Of a DNA stretch of 64,000 nt, positions 47,601-59,349 are shown piece after piece. The DNA lies in assembly GCA_022497155.1 (NCBI GenBank), contig MU385718.1, positions 744,001-808,000 on the forward strand. Reading direction: 5' to 3'. The translations under genes and the position numbers were made by a program. Position 1 is the first letter of the stretch, and the number at the start of each line of letters is the position of its first letter. The notes under the pieces are model-generated. The model was not told where the DNA came from and did not search any database. It saw nothing but the letters and a program-made list of their open reading frames with translations. The DNA comes from Whalleya microplaca. Its lineage: Eukaryota; Ascomycota; Sordariomycetes; Xylariales; Xylariaceae.

Positions 47601-50600
47601 ATAGAGTCGAGGATGGTGAAATACCCTTCCGCAGAGATGGCAGCAGACCGGCCTGTGGTGTGGGAGCCTGGGTGGCAATCATGGGTAGAAGGGAGGCATG
47701 CGGTCCGACTTCCACCCAATGAGTTGCCGCCGAATCGGGGCTGGTAGTCAGGAAATCGTCCACCCCTTGTTGGAAAGATACTGTTTGACGGGAGTGGCGT
47801 GCGAAATACTCAGGCGTGAACACATTCTCCCCAGGTTGCACTGTCCGCCCCAAGACGTTGGAGATGACGGGAAGCGATGGCTTTCTCAGCACCATTGTGC
47901 TCGCATACTGCGTCAATTCGGGAAGGATGGGATCCATCGCCTGTGTATGGTACGCCAGAGGTACTTCGAGCAATTTACTCTTTACTTTACTGACACTAGC
48001 AAGGTGATTCTTGAAAGTTTGCAATTGGGAAACGGGGCCTCCCACTACACAGTCAGTGCGACTGTTGTCACAGGAGATGGCCAATTTCTTGAAGCGATCA
48101 TCACCTTGAACCATGGTCTGAACATCTGAGGCCCCGAGATTTACCGCTAGCATCGAGGTTTTCTCCAGCTCGCAGTTAGTAGCCATCAGTTGAGCTCGAC
48201 GAGCGACTAGAAGGGCACCGCTAGAGATATCCAAGACACCTGCAGCCACCAATGCGGCATATTCACCAAGACTGTCAATTTACGTGAGCAATGTTGACTA
48301 TAATAGCGTAGAAAATGTACTGGATGTAGATGAGGAAAAATGCCGCAAAAGGGGGCTCACCTATGTCCAATGACTGCGCTCGGTAGAATGTTCCAGGAGA
48401 TCAGTAACTGAGCCAACGCGACCTCCAATGCGAATATGGCAGACTGTAAAGCTTGCAGCTGCGAGATGCTATCCGGGTTTGGATCGTCGGTTCCGTTCGC
48501 ATTGATAATTTCCAAACAACCTGGAAATCCATTTTTTCTCAGAATCTGATCACATTGGCGAATGGTTTCCGAGAAGACGGGATAGATGGACATGAGCTCT
48601 TGGCCCATTCCCAGATACTAAAATTGATCGATCCGTCAATAAGGTACAGGAAGACGGGGTTCATATTATGTTACCTGAGATCCTTGACCGGAGAAGACAA
48701 AAACTACACGAATCCCGGCCCCTTTATCAGCTGGGCAACGGTTAGGTTCTGCACTCTCCAGATTTCGAATTAGCTTGTCAACCGAGTCTGCTGTGACCGA
48801 GAGGCGAAAGTCGTAAAGTTGACGGCGGGCTGTCATCGTATAACAGATATCAGCTAAGGAAGATGATCCTGCTAGGAGTGTGCCCCTCAAACGAGCAACC
48901 ACTTCATCGCGGAGTTTAAGAAGAACCTTAGCACTCTTTCCTGATATACCTAAGATATATGTTTGCAGGTCTTCGCTACGGGTAGTCTTTTGAAGAGGGG
49001 CGCTGTTATATTGTTGTAGTATCATTGCAACATTCGATCCCGCTGCGCCGAAGTTGTTTATTAGCGCCAGTCTCGGTTGGTCTCCGGGTTGATGCCATGG
49101 GACGCCATTGCGGTCGATAACCGCACCGTCAACACCCAAGTTTTGGATTTTGGGATTCAATGTCTTCAGAGAGATTTGTGGTGGGATCTGCTCATGTCTC
49201 ATCATGAGGACCACTTTAGCCAGAGCTGCAGCTCCGGAGGCAGCTTCGCAATGCCCAATATTAGCCTTGATCGAAGTAAAATGCACCGGATTCCGAGAAT
49301 CACGGCCACTGCACAGGCCATTCCGTAGACTTTCTAGTTCATTGGGGTCTCCAGCTTGAGTGCTGTGTGGAAAGAATTAGCCATTGGTCGTTAATTAACT
49401 TTTGAAAGGAAGAGACGAAGATTTATGTGGTCGCTTACCCGGTTCCATGCGTTTCGACCACTGTGATCTAGCACTCAAAATTTAGTAACTAGTATCTAAG
49501 TTATTGGAGGCGTACATACCTGATGAGGATTAATCTTTGTGTTGTTGAACAGTCTCTTAAATAACTGCTCCTGTGTAGGGGCGTGAGGATGTGTAATCGA
49601 ATGGGCATTTCCACTTTGATTTACTTCGATCCCCTTAATGACGCCATGGATTCGATCACCCTCCGCAAGCGCGTCCCGTAACTTCTTAACGACGAAGATA
49701 CCACAGCCTTCGGAACGACAATAACCGTCGGCGGACGCATCAAAAGCTTTACATTGCCCTGTTGGGCTGAGAAAATGTGCGCGGTCGAGACCGAGATACA
49801 TCTGCAAATGTGAGTTCACGGCCATAGAGAGAGTACCTATGGAATACATACATCCGGACTAGATATCACATTGACTCCGCCTACTAGTGCAGCTCGACAG
49901 TCACCCGCTGCTAATGCACGCGCCGCCTGGTGAAGCGCGAACATGGATGATGAGCAAGCTGTGTCTAGAGTGACTGATGGGCCACTCCAGCCAAAGTAAT
50001 ACGAGATACGTCCACTTTGGAAAGCACGAAGCGTTCCTACCAAGTACTATAAGCCTATTATCACAGACATCATGAATGAGCGTGTTGCTTACCCGGGCTA
50101 TAGTACACATCGATTTCTGCACGGAGGTTTTCGACATAGTCGTTTGTCGCATTGCCGATATAGCATCCAAAGGTATCTCGAGAAAACGACGCTGTCGAAT
50201 CTGGAACATAACCAGCATCTTCCAGTGCCCGATACGCAGTCTGGAGCAGCACCCGCTGCTGCGGATCAATCGATCGAGCCTCCCGGGGAGAGATGTCGAA
50301 AAGATCATTGTCGAAAAGGAACGGATTCTTCAAAAAGTTTCCATATCGTGTGTTTAAAGATCGTTTACTCTTGTTTCCATGCTCATCTTTCTTGTGAAAA
50401 AAATCATCTACATGGAATCGAGATGTCGGAATCTATGGATATGTTTTTAATATACGTTTTTCTGCATAAAAATCCTGTAATCAGTAGACCGCTTACCTCT
50501 TTACACGAGTCCACCCCGTTCCAAAGGTTCTCCCACAGCTCATTTATATCCTGGGCATCAGGCATCTCGACAGCCATGCCAACAATAGCCACGTCATCTA

Positions 50601-51857
50601 GGGATATACTGGAAGCTTCGCTTATCGGTTTGCGCGATGCGCCAGTAGCTGAGACGTCTCGAATCTCTACGTTTTGGGGCATCGGTTGTGCCGGTTTCGA
50701 GATGCCATACCCTGGGCCAAAATTCAGGACCTCACATAGTTCCGAGTCATCATGTTGTCGGAGTTCTGCCAAAATGGAGTCTTGGACCGAGACCCAATCG
50801 ACAGGCTCTAGTAAGATCATTTCTAGGACGAGCGAGATCAATTGCCCGAGTGTGGCTGGGGTATTCGTTTTGTTGGAGAGGTGCACGGGCGTCCCAGATA
50901 TCGTGGAATAAAGGGGTGCCACCAAGTGTAGTGGAACTTCCAACTGGGAAGGCATTACACGTTCAAGCGCGTCGATTGTCTCCTGAAAGACATCGGTCAA
51001 TCGATCACGGTTGTGGTATAAAGTAAACACGTTGGTAGACCGTGTCCTGCACTGTGAAGGGAGCTTCTCCTGGATGAACTGCGCGAGCTGGTCTCCTCGT
51101 CCGCTAAGCGTCACGCAGGTTGCCGAGTTCTGCGCGGTAATGTATACGGGAACATGAGGGTTCTATCTGATTGATTAGCTCAAGTCATGCATGGCCTTTT
51201 TGTCTGCTTCTACATTATCCTTTAGGACAAAAGGGGTGTCCGTAGAGGCTAGAAGGAGAAGTCTCTTTTATCACATACATTTCCACCATTAGCACCTTTT
51301 AGCCCTGCTACTACATCGCTAGAGATATTGTGAACCACGACGCTCCACGGCAAGCTGGGAGAGCAGCCACTCTGCGATATTTGAGAGTTTCGATAGATTT
51401 CAGAATTGATTCCCAGCAATAAAGCAACATTAAAAAAGTCCTGGGCGCGCTGAAGGAACTCGATTACATTGCCGGCCGTTGCTACTGCTGCAGCAGGCAG
51501 TAGACCTGCACAAAATCCAGCCACACTTCGTATATCAGATAGTTCTCGACACTGGCGAAGATATCGTAAAATTTGGACAAGGTATATCGTTGTGTGTTGG
51601 ACGATAACGTTTTGATGGTAGCTAGGAGGGGGCCGTAGAAGGGTTTCTGGTTGCATGAAGTCGTCCAGATTGATCACCTCGGCGGGCAGACGACCTCGCT
51701 CAACGGCTTTGGCGACTTGTGTCCGGAACGCAATATGGCATGCCCGCAAAATAATTTGTGACTCGGGTAGAGTGGCATCTTGGACTGCTGTGTCCAAGGT
51801 ACTACGTGAGAATAACGATTCGGAGCCTAGGCCGGCGAATACAGCTACACAATGCAT
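44696..51857 (-). CDS. Non-reducing polyketide synthase, SAT-KS-AT-PT-ACP-ACP-TE
   Basis: Ten exons (51857-51279, 51162-50497, 50432-50093, 50036-49852, 49801-49520, 49467-49439, 49362-48675, 48617-48361, 48271-45835, 45679-44696) give 2148 residues with every join in frame. SAT (1-350) has nucleophile Cys116 in AGFCAG. KS (382-800) has Cys556 in DTACSSS, His691 in ETHGTGTQAGDP and His731 in NIGHCEA. AT (910-1230) has Ser1009 in GHSLGEYAA. PT (1295-1605) has His1333 in ITGHIVCEH and a candidate Asp1521. Two ACPs carry phosphopantetheine serines Ser1689 (LGFDSL) and Ser1785 (LGIDSL). The TE has Ser1974 in GGWSFGG and a late GDHF histidine. No reductive or C-methyltransferase domain is present, so the product is an unreduced aromatic ring system built from malonyl units and folded by the PT. 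Chain length and cyclisation cannot be read by eye. All catalytic residues are present, so the enzyme is probably active. Confidence 0.96.
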
Positions 51858-52109
51858 ATTGAAGAATGGAAGGATGCAGAGCCCCGTCTCTCTAGTAAGA
51901 GTAAATAAGATTGAGGGTGTGTTAAGTCTACATTTCTATGTCTACAATGAAATAAATAAGTAACTACTAGATTCTAATGATGATATCAGGTGAGGCTCAG
52001 CGATGTTGAACAAGGTGGCAAGCTGTGGCAATCACTATGGCAACTACTATCAATTGACTTCCTTTTACAGTAATAGCCAAGATGGTCGATTAGACTGGCA
52101 GACAAAAGC

Positions 52110-52152
52110 AGACCAGAGCGAAGAGACCAGAGTACTTGGTGAGAGACCAGAG
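52110..52152. repeat. Three direct repeats of AGACCAGAG in the PKS promoter
   Basis: Exact copies at 52110-52118, 52124-52132 and 52144-52152, about 255-295 nt upstream of the PKS ATG. Two of them share the longer core GAGACCAGAGTA. Spacing is 14 and 20 bases. They could bind a regulator or be a local duplication. Confidence 0.5.
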
Positions 52153-52196
52153 TAAGGAGAAGGGGAGTGTAACTATCATGGATTTTTCTCCGGAGG

Positions 52197-52210
52197 CACC
52201 TTTTAAGGTG
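52197..52210. promoter_or_regulatory. Inverted repeat CACCTT-TT-AAGGTG in the PKS promoter
   Basis: Six-base arms with a two-base spacer, about 340 nt upstream of the PKS ATG. The same CACCTT/AAGGTG half-sites, in the opposite order, form the larger inverted repeat upstream of the AflR-like gene. Confidence 0.35.
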
Positions 52211-52742
52211 GACATCCTATACCCCTCGCTGTCAGCCGCTTGCAAAAGCCCCTAGTCACAGGTGTCCTTACTATGTACTATGCGAGGCTTGTGCAAATGA
52301 AAGCGTATACGATATTATACCTCCCGAATCTATAGCGATCGGTGTAGTTGATGATATAGTGACTAGTAGTCATGATAAGATACAATTTTCCATATTTGAA
52401 ACGTACTGTAACTATGATCCATACAAGCAGCCGTGATCAGGGGGTCTGGAAGTGGCCGACAGCCAGCAGGGTATAAAGTGTGGCTACTTTTGAAAGGCGC
52501 TGTTGTTAAAGGCTAACTGGATGTTTCCAACAAATCATGCACGGCAATATAGATTAAGGTTGAGTGCTTATGCAGTACATTATAGAGATGCTAACTGTAA
52601 TGGGTATCTTCTCTCGGCAATCATATCATCACCCTCCCGTGAGATTGGCTCCCGAATTTATCTCATTGTCAAATTACCAATCAGCATTTCCATTGCACAT
52701 GGTTTTGGACGCCACAACATATTTTCATGCGAGATTACCTAC

Positions 52743-54441
52743 ATGACCGTCAACCGTAATGGTTTCCAACTACAACTATTCGTTGGTGGGCAGGGCTTGC
52801 AAAGTTTGCCGCAGCCATTAGCACGCAGCTGGAAGGCCATATGTATATCACAATGCTAGAGAAAATATCCAAGCTAGAGGACATCAGGTGCTAGGCTTCA
52901 GGTTCCCCCAACACTACTCGGATATTCCATCCCTGAGAGAGGATTCGACAAGCTGCGCCCCAAGGCCGCCGTACCTTATCTGGCAGTCAGACGATACGAC
53001 GGCACTTGCGTGCTGGCCTACGAGGATCATTTCCAGAAGAAGATTCTTGAGCGACCTGGGACCCCATTCTGGTATATCCAACGCGCTGGTTTGCAGACCG
53101 TCCTGGTGCTTCGCACAGAGTCTCTAAGCGTCGACTCGCGCCTAGGCGCTGACGTGATTCGTATTAACTTTCAACGGGTCGCGGTAACTACACGGGATGG
53201 TCAGACGGTAAAAGTCGATCCCGTCTTTGGTGCAGATTATTGAAATACAGGGTTAATGAGACTTAGATTGACTTGAGGTTCGGCTATTCTAGAGAGTGGC
53301 AGATGGCCTGTTATATACACAATACTACTACGTACCTTGTACTGTACCAGTCATTGACTCAATTGAACACGGATGGTCTATGTTCGCGCACACGAAGTTT
53401 GTTGGTACCGGCACACTCGCAAGTGATACCGAAACTAACTGGAGACCTCACCTCCCGGATCATCCTTGATCTAACGGATATTCAGGACCAAGAACTGAAG
53501 CGGTTGGTTTCAAATCCTTCTGTCAACTTCTGGATTGGTCCAGAACATCATGTTGCGGGTTACAGGGCCACGCATATAATCTGGTCCTTTTACGTTCCGA
53601 CGAATTACCAGAAGATATCGATCGGGCCGCAGCTAACGTGGATAAATTGCGGAAGCTCTTCGAGCTCTGGGATCCCACGTGAGTCAAGATGTCGCAAAGT
53701 AGAGCTTTATCCGCTACCCATCCAAGATCCATCCAAGACTTATTGAAAGGATAAGTAAACTGCGGTCCTTCGTGAATCAGGTGGATAAATGGAGACTGAT
53801 GCATAGTATTCTACCCCGATCTCCTAGATGAGACTTCATTCATATAGATGAAATTTCTAATGGTATATGTGAGATAGTCTCCCCTCTTACTACTTAGACA
53901 AACAAGGAGGGCAATTTCCTCATGGCGTGAGTTTTAGCCCCAAACCCCCAAGAGAAACAGATGGTCTTTCTAGATCCAGGAGTGACGCGTGCCACCCTAC
54001 GCTTCCAAACCTCGCTCAAGGCGCCAATTCCCCTTTGGAAGATGGCGCGGTAATCGGTAGGTTGCTTAAATACGTGACGAGCCAAAACGAGCGTGCCCCG
54101 GCGCTCGATATGCAAAACAAATCTTGAGCAGAGTCAATAATAAAGGAAACATTGGGACATGTTGGTGTGGATTGGTAGCTATCCAGGAGAGATGCATTCC
54201 ATCTACCAGATGGGCCACGGCAGGAGTAACGAGATATTATATTCCTGGAAAGTTTCGGAAAAATGCTTATCCTTTTCCAAGCTGCTGGTAAGAGGTCAGA
54301 GAGCAATCATATATAGTTACCATGTACGTGAAACTGACGAGGCACTCAAATTCTAGGACATGTCCTTCAGTGCAATCTTGTTTATACGGCTACGATGCCG
54401 CGATGGAAGCTGATAAGGCTTATCAAGCTCATTTATTCTGA
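52743..54441 (+). pseudogene. Decayed FAD-dependent monooxygenase (salicylate hydroxylase-like)
   Basis: Pieces of one flavin monooxygenase occur in the correct order but in different frames. From the ATG at 52743 there is a GG-x-G nucleotide-binding start, then AKFAAAISTQLEGH (from 52799). Next are KAAVPYLAVRRYDG, LERPGTPFWYIQRAGLQ and RLGADVIRINFQ (52944-53243). A stop follows where the family has its GADG turn. Then come DLTDIQDQELKRLVSNPSVN (53460s), LVLLRSDELPED in another frame (from 53578), NQVDKWRLMH, the FAD-phosphate motif region ACHPTLPNLAQGANSPLEDG (about 53990) and the C-terminal LYGYDAAMEADKAYQ (about 54395). At least four frame changes and several stops, caused by one- or two-base indels rather than introns, disable it. 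The parent enzyme would have hydroxylated an aromatic ring using NAD(P)H and oxygen. It diverges from the PKS, so it was almost certainly a tailoring gene of this cluster. Confidence 0.88.
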
Positions 54442-57400
54442 AACAATTCCTAGATATCTGGAGCATTGACAATAATGTCTACATATTATCTGTGTCCTAT
54501 GAATGTTAAGTATGATCATGATTCACACTAAAATTGTCTGTTCGCTGTGAAAAATAGAGGCTTTGGCTGATATTCAGCGAATTATCAAGGAGCGGAGTAC
54601 AGTGTTAGGGAACCGAGTATTGAATATCTATGTATTCTATTCCATTTATTTCTATTGTTCACACGAGGAAAAAATAGAGTCATGTAAAGTGATATAAACC
54701 AGAAGTAACCCAGAAATAGGCGAAGGCGGAAATCGTTTTTGATGAAATCATATCATATAACTAATGAGCCCTCGATCTATGCGTGAGATTTGTGTACCGC
54801 TTACTAGTTACGAAACATTTCACTATCTTCTAAGCACGTCAGAGCATCTCAATTGGACAATCAGGTGGGACAGCTTGTTCGGAGTTTCTTGCAAATCCAT
54901 TCCAGGGCCATGGATTCAGGCGCCAATAGACATCAGAGTGTCTTATCTCGTTTGTGCAATGATATAATAATAGCGTATGACTAAGCATAAGTTGCGGTCA
55001 ATATCTCAAAGGTTATACACTCTTAATATCTATCATATAACTTCATATCATGGTTCGGGTCATAATATAAGACGTAAATAACTCAAATATTACTAGACTC
55101 TTATCATCAATTGAAATGCTCAAAAAGTAAGATTTAGATACAACGAAAGGGGACGAAGGATTCACCGAGCATATTGAATATATCAACTCACTTATAACAT
55201 CTAATTAACTAAAAAGGTCGAGGTATCTTGTGTTCAAACCTTTGAATCTAGCATTAACTAGACATTTATATCTAATTTACCTGCGCATAGCTTCAGAATT
55301 GCATACTTCATATCAGTGAAGATGGTATAGGTAGGATCGCTAATCAATTTCGATAGGCGGTTCAGCCAATTCTCACACATTCGAACGTAAATGTGTAGTC
55401 GAATAGAGCATTTACGGCACAACCGACCCGCTGCTATCGCAAAAGAAGTATATGAGGTCCAGAATTTATCATTCCGACATCATGGCTTGCCGTTAATAAG
55501 GTTTAGTTATGGGGATGTCAAAAGAAACTATGAGTTGTACCATGCCAGCCAATTTTAGCCAAATATCTCTGTAAGAAGTCAGACCGTATGAAAGGCAACC
55601 GATAGCTAGGTCTTCTAGCCGTCGCTAAGTATCAATATATAGATGATGATTTGGATAAATACGCCTGCTTCCCAGAACGAGAAACCAATTTCTACTTACT
55701 CGCTTAGTGAGAAATAGGCGTGCCTAGGAGTGCGCCAAGCTAGAATAAGGGGTAGGCCATAACACCCAGGAGACAAGACAAAATGTTCTTAGGTTCATGA
55801 TTTTAACAACAATATAGTGGTAGGTTGTGACAGCATTAGTCTAACTGGATTAGATTCCGGCACTTATACAGGATGTTAAAGGGACTGATAAAAGTAGCTT
55901 TGCTATCGCCGGCTGTCTTTGGTCGACAATTGTGTCATTTTTTCATGTACATTTTCTATTACCTTACCGATTCGATCGGGTGGCACTTTCCGACCCAGAA
56001 AGATCGCATTCCAAATCATGTTCGAACTAATCAGTACCTCGTCTCTGATAGTACGTCCAATGCTGCGGTCTAGGCACTAAGTTGAATAGGTTCTATCGTC
56101 TGTCTTTATAGTCTCTCCAATCCACTTATAAATTATGTCTCTGTATATACTTCTTCTCAAGCTCATGATAACATATTAAATTATCATCTGCGTGACACTG
56201 CAAGACGTGGTATTTATATTGATACAGGCAATGGTAATCTTTCAATTCAAGTCGATCATGCTCTTCCGTCTTAGGTGTTCTCCACGAAGCACGGCCGTGA
56301 TGAAGTCCAATATATGGCCGATACGATGAATATATGAGATACAATGGTCGAGAAAGTATGGCATGCAGTTGATGGCCCATAGTTGCAGCCTATTATGAAG
56401 TAGGCACTCATGGAGTAAGTGGTGATGAGGGTGATGATAGTTGCTTTCATCTAGTGGTGTATAATTTTGCCATTCCTGTGGCCTCACCTGAGCTGTATTT
56501 GGAGATACTATGGATACGTAATCTATCTTTGGAAGGAATTCATAATTACGTAGGGTTTATTATACTTCGTTAAATAGTACACACAAAATTGTAAACGAAG
56601 TGTAGAATGGAAATGCTTATTGTTGAATTACGGTTACCTAGAGTGTTCTACAACTACTATTCTAATTATTTATATGGAACGAATTAATGAGGAGCATTAT
56701 ACATAGGTTATTTGACACAACATGAGTCTGGAAGTACCAGGGCCCCTTATATATATGTATAGGTGGAGGCCGTGCTTAGGCTTGTATGTTAGTGAGCCTC
56801 TCTATAGTGCCATCTCAACTTCAATATTATAGTAAAGTAACGCTTTCAAGCCAAAAAGAAAAAAAGAAAAAAAAGCTTCTCTCAAACTTAATGTTATAGA
56901 ATAGACATTACCGGCTATAGATCGAGAGGATATTCGAATATCATGACAATTCCTTTAAATGCAAAGTTCGGTTCTCCCAGACTGCTACTTATACAGAACA
57001 TGATTCTTAGGTAAGCAAGAGAAAGGTCGGATAATTTCGCGTAAGCTATAGGTGATAGATTGGGTTCCGAGCTGACACTGATAGCATTAATTTTTACTAC
57101 TTTCAGAACAGATCTGACCACCGGAGGATTTAATATCTGTGGTCACCTAAATCTGTTTGATCGACTCAGTACTTATCAAGAAGATCATATTCACCCCTTT
57201 TATCGATGACTACATATATTCAGAGATGATCAGCTAGTGACTCCTTGGGAGCGAATGACATGCTGGTCGGGGGATAGGGTCCCTGTCGTGTTGCGTGAAT
57301 ATAACTATGAGGTTGTGCCATGGTTGTACGATTCAGGCAAACGCCTTACGTGTCCTACCTGCCTACTTCAACCGGACAATAAGAAACCCCGGGAGTATAT

Positions 57401-59349
57401 GACATCGAAGCCTAGAGAATAGATTCCGCTTTACCGCGACAGCTTCTATAGGTTTCAGATATATCATATAATGCCCCGCTTGGGATTCTCTGGTTGAACC
57501 ACACCGGTCTCGACCTACTCACTTTTGTGATACACTTGTTCAAGCTTGCGTCTCTTGTGCCACTCTTTATCACCTAATAGATGTCCCCAACTCGTCTTAC
57601 TTCCAACAGAAGATACTAGCATTCCCAATTTCGTCGAAGCATCACGATCTAAAGGTTAAGCTACGTAGAAACTCTTACTGCACGACAGAGACAGCATCTT
57701 TGTTTTGCCTAACAAACTCGAAAATACTTGGAATGAGCACTAACGCATTATCAGGCTACTCAATGAATGTCGCTGTACGCCAAGGTTGACCTCAGTTGGT
57801 GTGAAGATTGTCGGGACTTGGCCGTCTGCCTTCATTGAGAACTGCGAAGCTATATACCTGATTGGGACGCAGAAAGGAATAGAAGGTCCTACGAAGTGGA
57901 CCATGACCCAGCATAAACCAGGGTCCATCTCATGCAGGTTGGTCTTATAATTTCGGGAACAACAGCCCAGGTCATACTGCGTACACGGGAGGTAAGCTGA
58001 CTAAGTGCATTATTACAGCATCTCCAGTTGAAGGTCACGATAACGCCCCAAACTGACGGCGTCGCACACGGAGGAATGTCATGCCTTTTCATTCACGGGA
58101 GTCATGAGTCTGACATTTCCAAACACGTCATGATTGTTAGCTACTACTACTTATTTTCCCCGAGAGCGGAGGGAGCAAGATGGCTATTTGATCACACTGA
58201 GATTATGCTTGAACATCAACTGGGAGATTGGTGAATCTCTGTGGCTTTTCGATAAGCGAGAGTAAGCTGATATGAATGCGAGATGAATGGAAAGATACAT
58301 TCCGACCGACTTTGGTCGCCATTTCGGGGTTACACCTGGATCTTAGCTGCTCAAAGAGTGCAAGACTGGAAACCTGCAAGGTATGCAATGTAATCCAACC
58401 TATGCTTGAGGCTTGCTGTTCACGTACGGTTAGGTACTGCTTGTTTTCAAAGGGGCAGGCAGATGAGTACCTACGTAGTTCTTTGCGGGTCCACCCAACC
58501 CCCTTTTTGGTTAAGAGTAGAACGTTGTTTTCACTACTGCAAGACTATGTACTCCTGGTACCGAGTTCGAAGGGATAATAACATGAATGGAGGGTGTTCG
58601 ATACCCCCACCTTTGCTAGGACCAGAGGTTCATCCATACCAAGGCGGCCAAAATATCCTCCAATATGTTGAGAATAAATGTGAAAGAAGTGATAAAGGTA
58701 CTGGAATATTCATATTCTGGGACAAATCTGACAACGCTTCTTTTCATATTTGCAATTTCGACGACCAATGCCATGGATTGTGAGGCTACGGCGTTTTGGA
58801 GACAGACGATCTACTTGACACCGCTTGACTTGGGTTCTGGCTGATGTAATGTGTTTTATTCAGATAATTGGAATCTGTCAAAATGGAACATTACTAATCC
58901 AGAAGCACGACACAATTCAAATGTACGCAACATCTTTTTTGGTGAGTCATGCCGAATATGTCACATCTCCGGGGCGCTTCTATTGTTGATCTCTACTGGT
59001 CTCATTCTCAACCATGGGGGATATTAAGCAGAATACATATGATTGATTGTGATCTGCCTGGGCATTGAAATATTATATTCTGGTATACAATCTCCGTGAA
59101 TAGTGAGTGTCTTTTTTGTTGGTGAAAAGTGACCTATTGGCCAAGTAAGAGGTCTGAATGAGAGGTTCATGTATCGCAGTGACTGCCTACTACACACTCA
59201 CACACGCCCATAGAGGCCAGAGATGTGCGAACGATCCATTTAAACGCAAATTATTCTAGGTATTTGATGAATTCTCGTCATGGGAACATTAAGATTATAT
59301 AAATAGAGAGCATATTCTATATCCACCTATCACAAGCCTATCCAGCAGG
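54442..59349. other. Gene-poor AT-rich spacer inside the cluster
   Basis: Nearly 5 kb between the monooxygenase relic and the AflR-like gene has no intact frame over about 125 codons. Some stretches (57237-57422 on +, 57740-58092 on - in two overlapping frames, 58406-58783 on +) have protein-like composition but no family I recognise. They may be remains of further lost genes. No terminal repeats or transposase motifs were seen. Confidence 0.4.

Larger units (their letters stand above)
51858..52742. promoter_or_regulatory. Divergent promoter, PKS and monooxygenase relic
   Basis: This 885-bp intergenic region drives the PKS (-) and once drove the monooxygenase (+). It contains three copies of AGACCAGAG (52110-52152) and an inverted repeat CACCTT-TT-AAGGTG (52197-52210), both candidate operator elements. 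A GTATAAAG element occurs near 52470, closer to the monooxygenase side. No TCG-N5-CGA match was found here. Confidence 0.45.

Noticed and set aside
53010..53243. The GADVIRINF frame as a small separate gene
   Set aside because: It is an internal piece of the flavin monooxygenase relic, with matching fragments before and after it in other frames.
52743..54441. The monooxygenase as an intact intron-rich gene
   Set aside because: The breaks are one- or two-base shifts within conserved motifs and lack GT...AG introns that would restore frame.
57740..58092. Two overlapping - strand frames with protein-like stretches
   Set aside because: They could be a decayed gene, but neither frame shows a recognisable family, so no gene was called.
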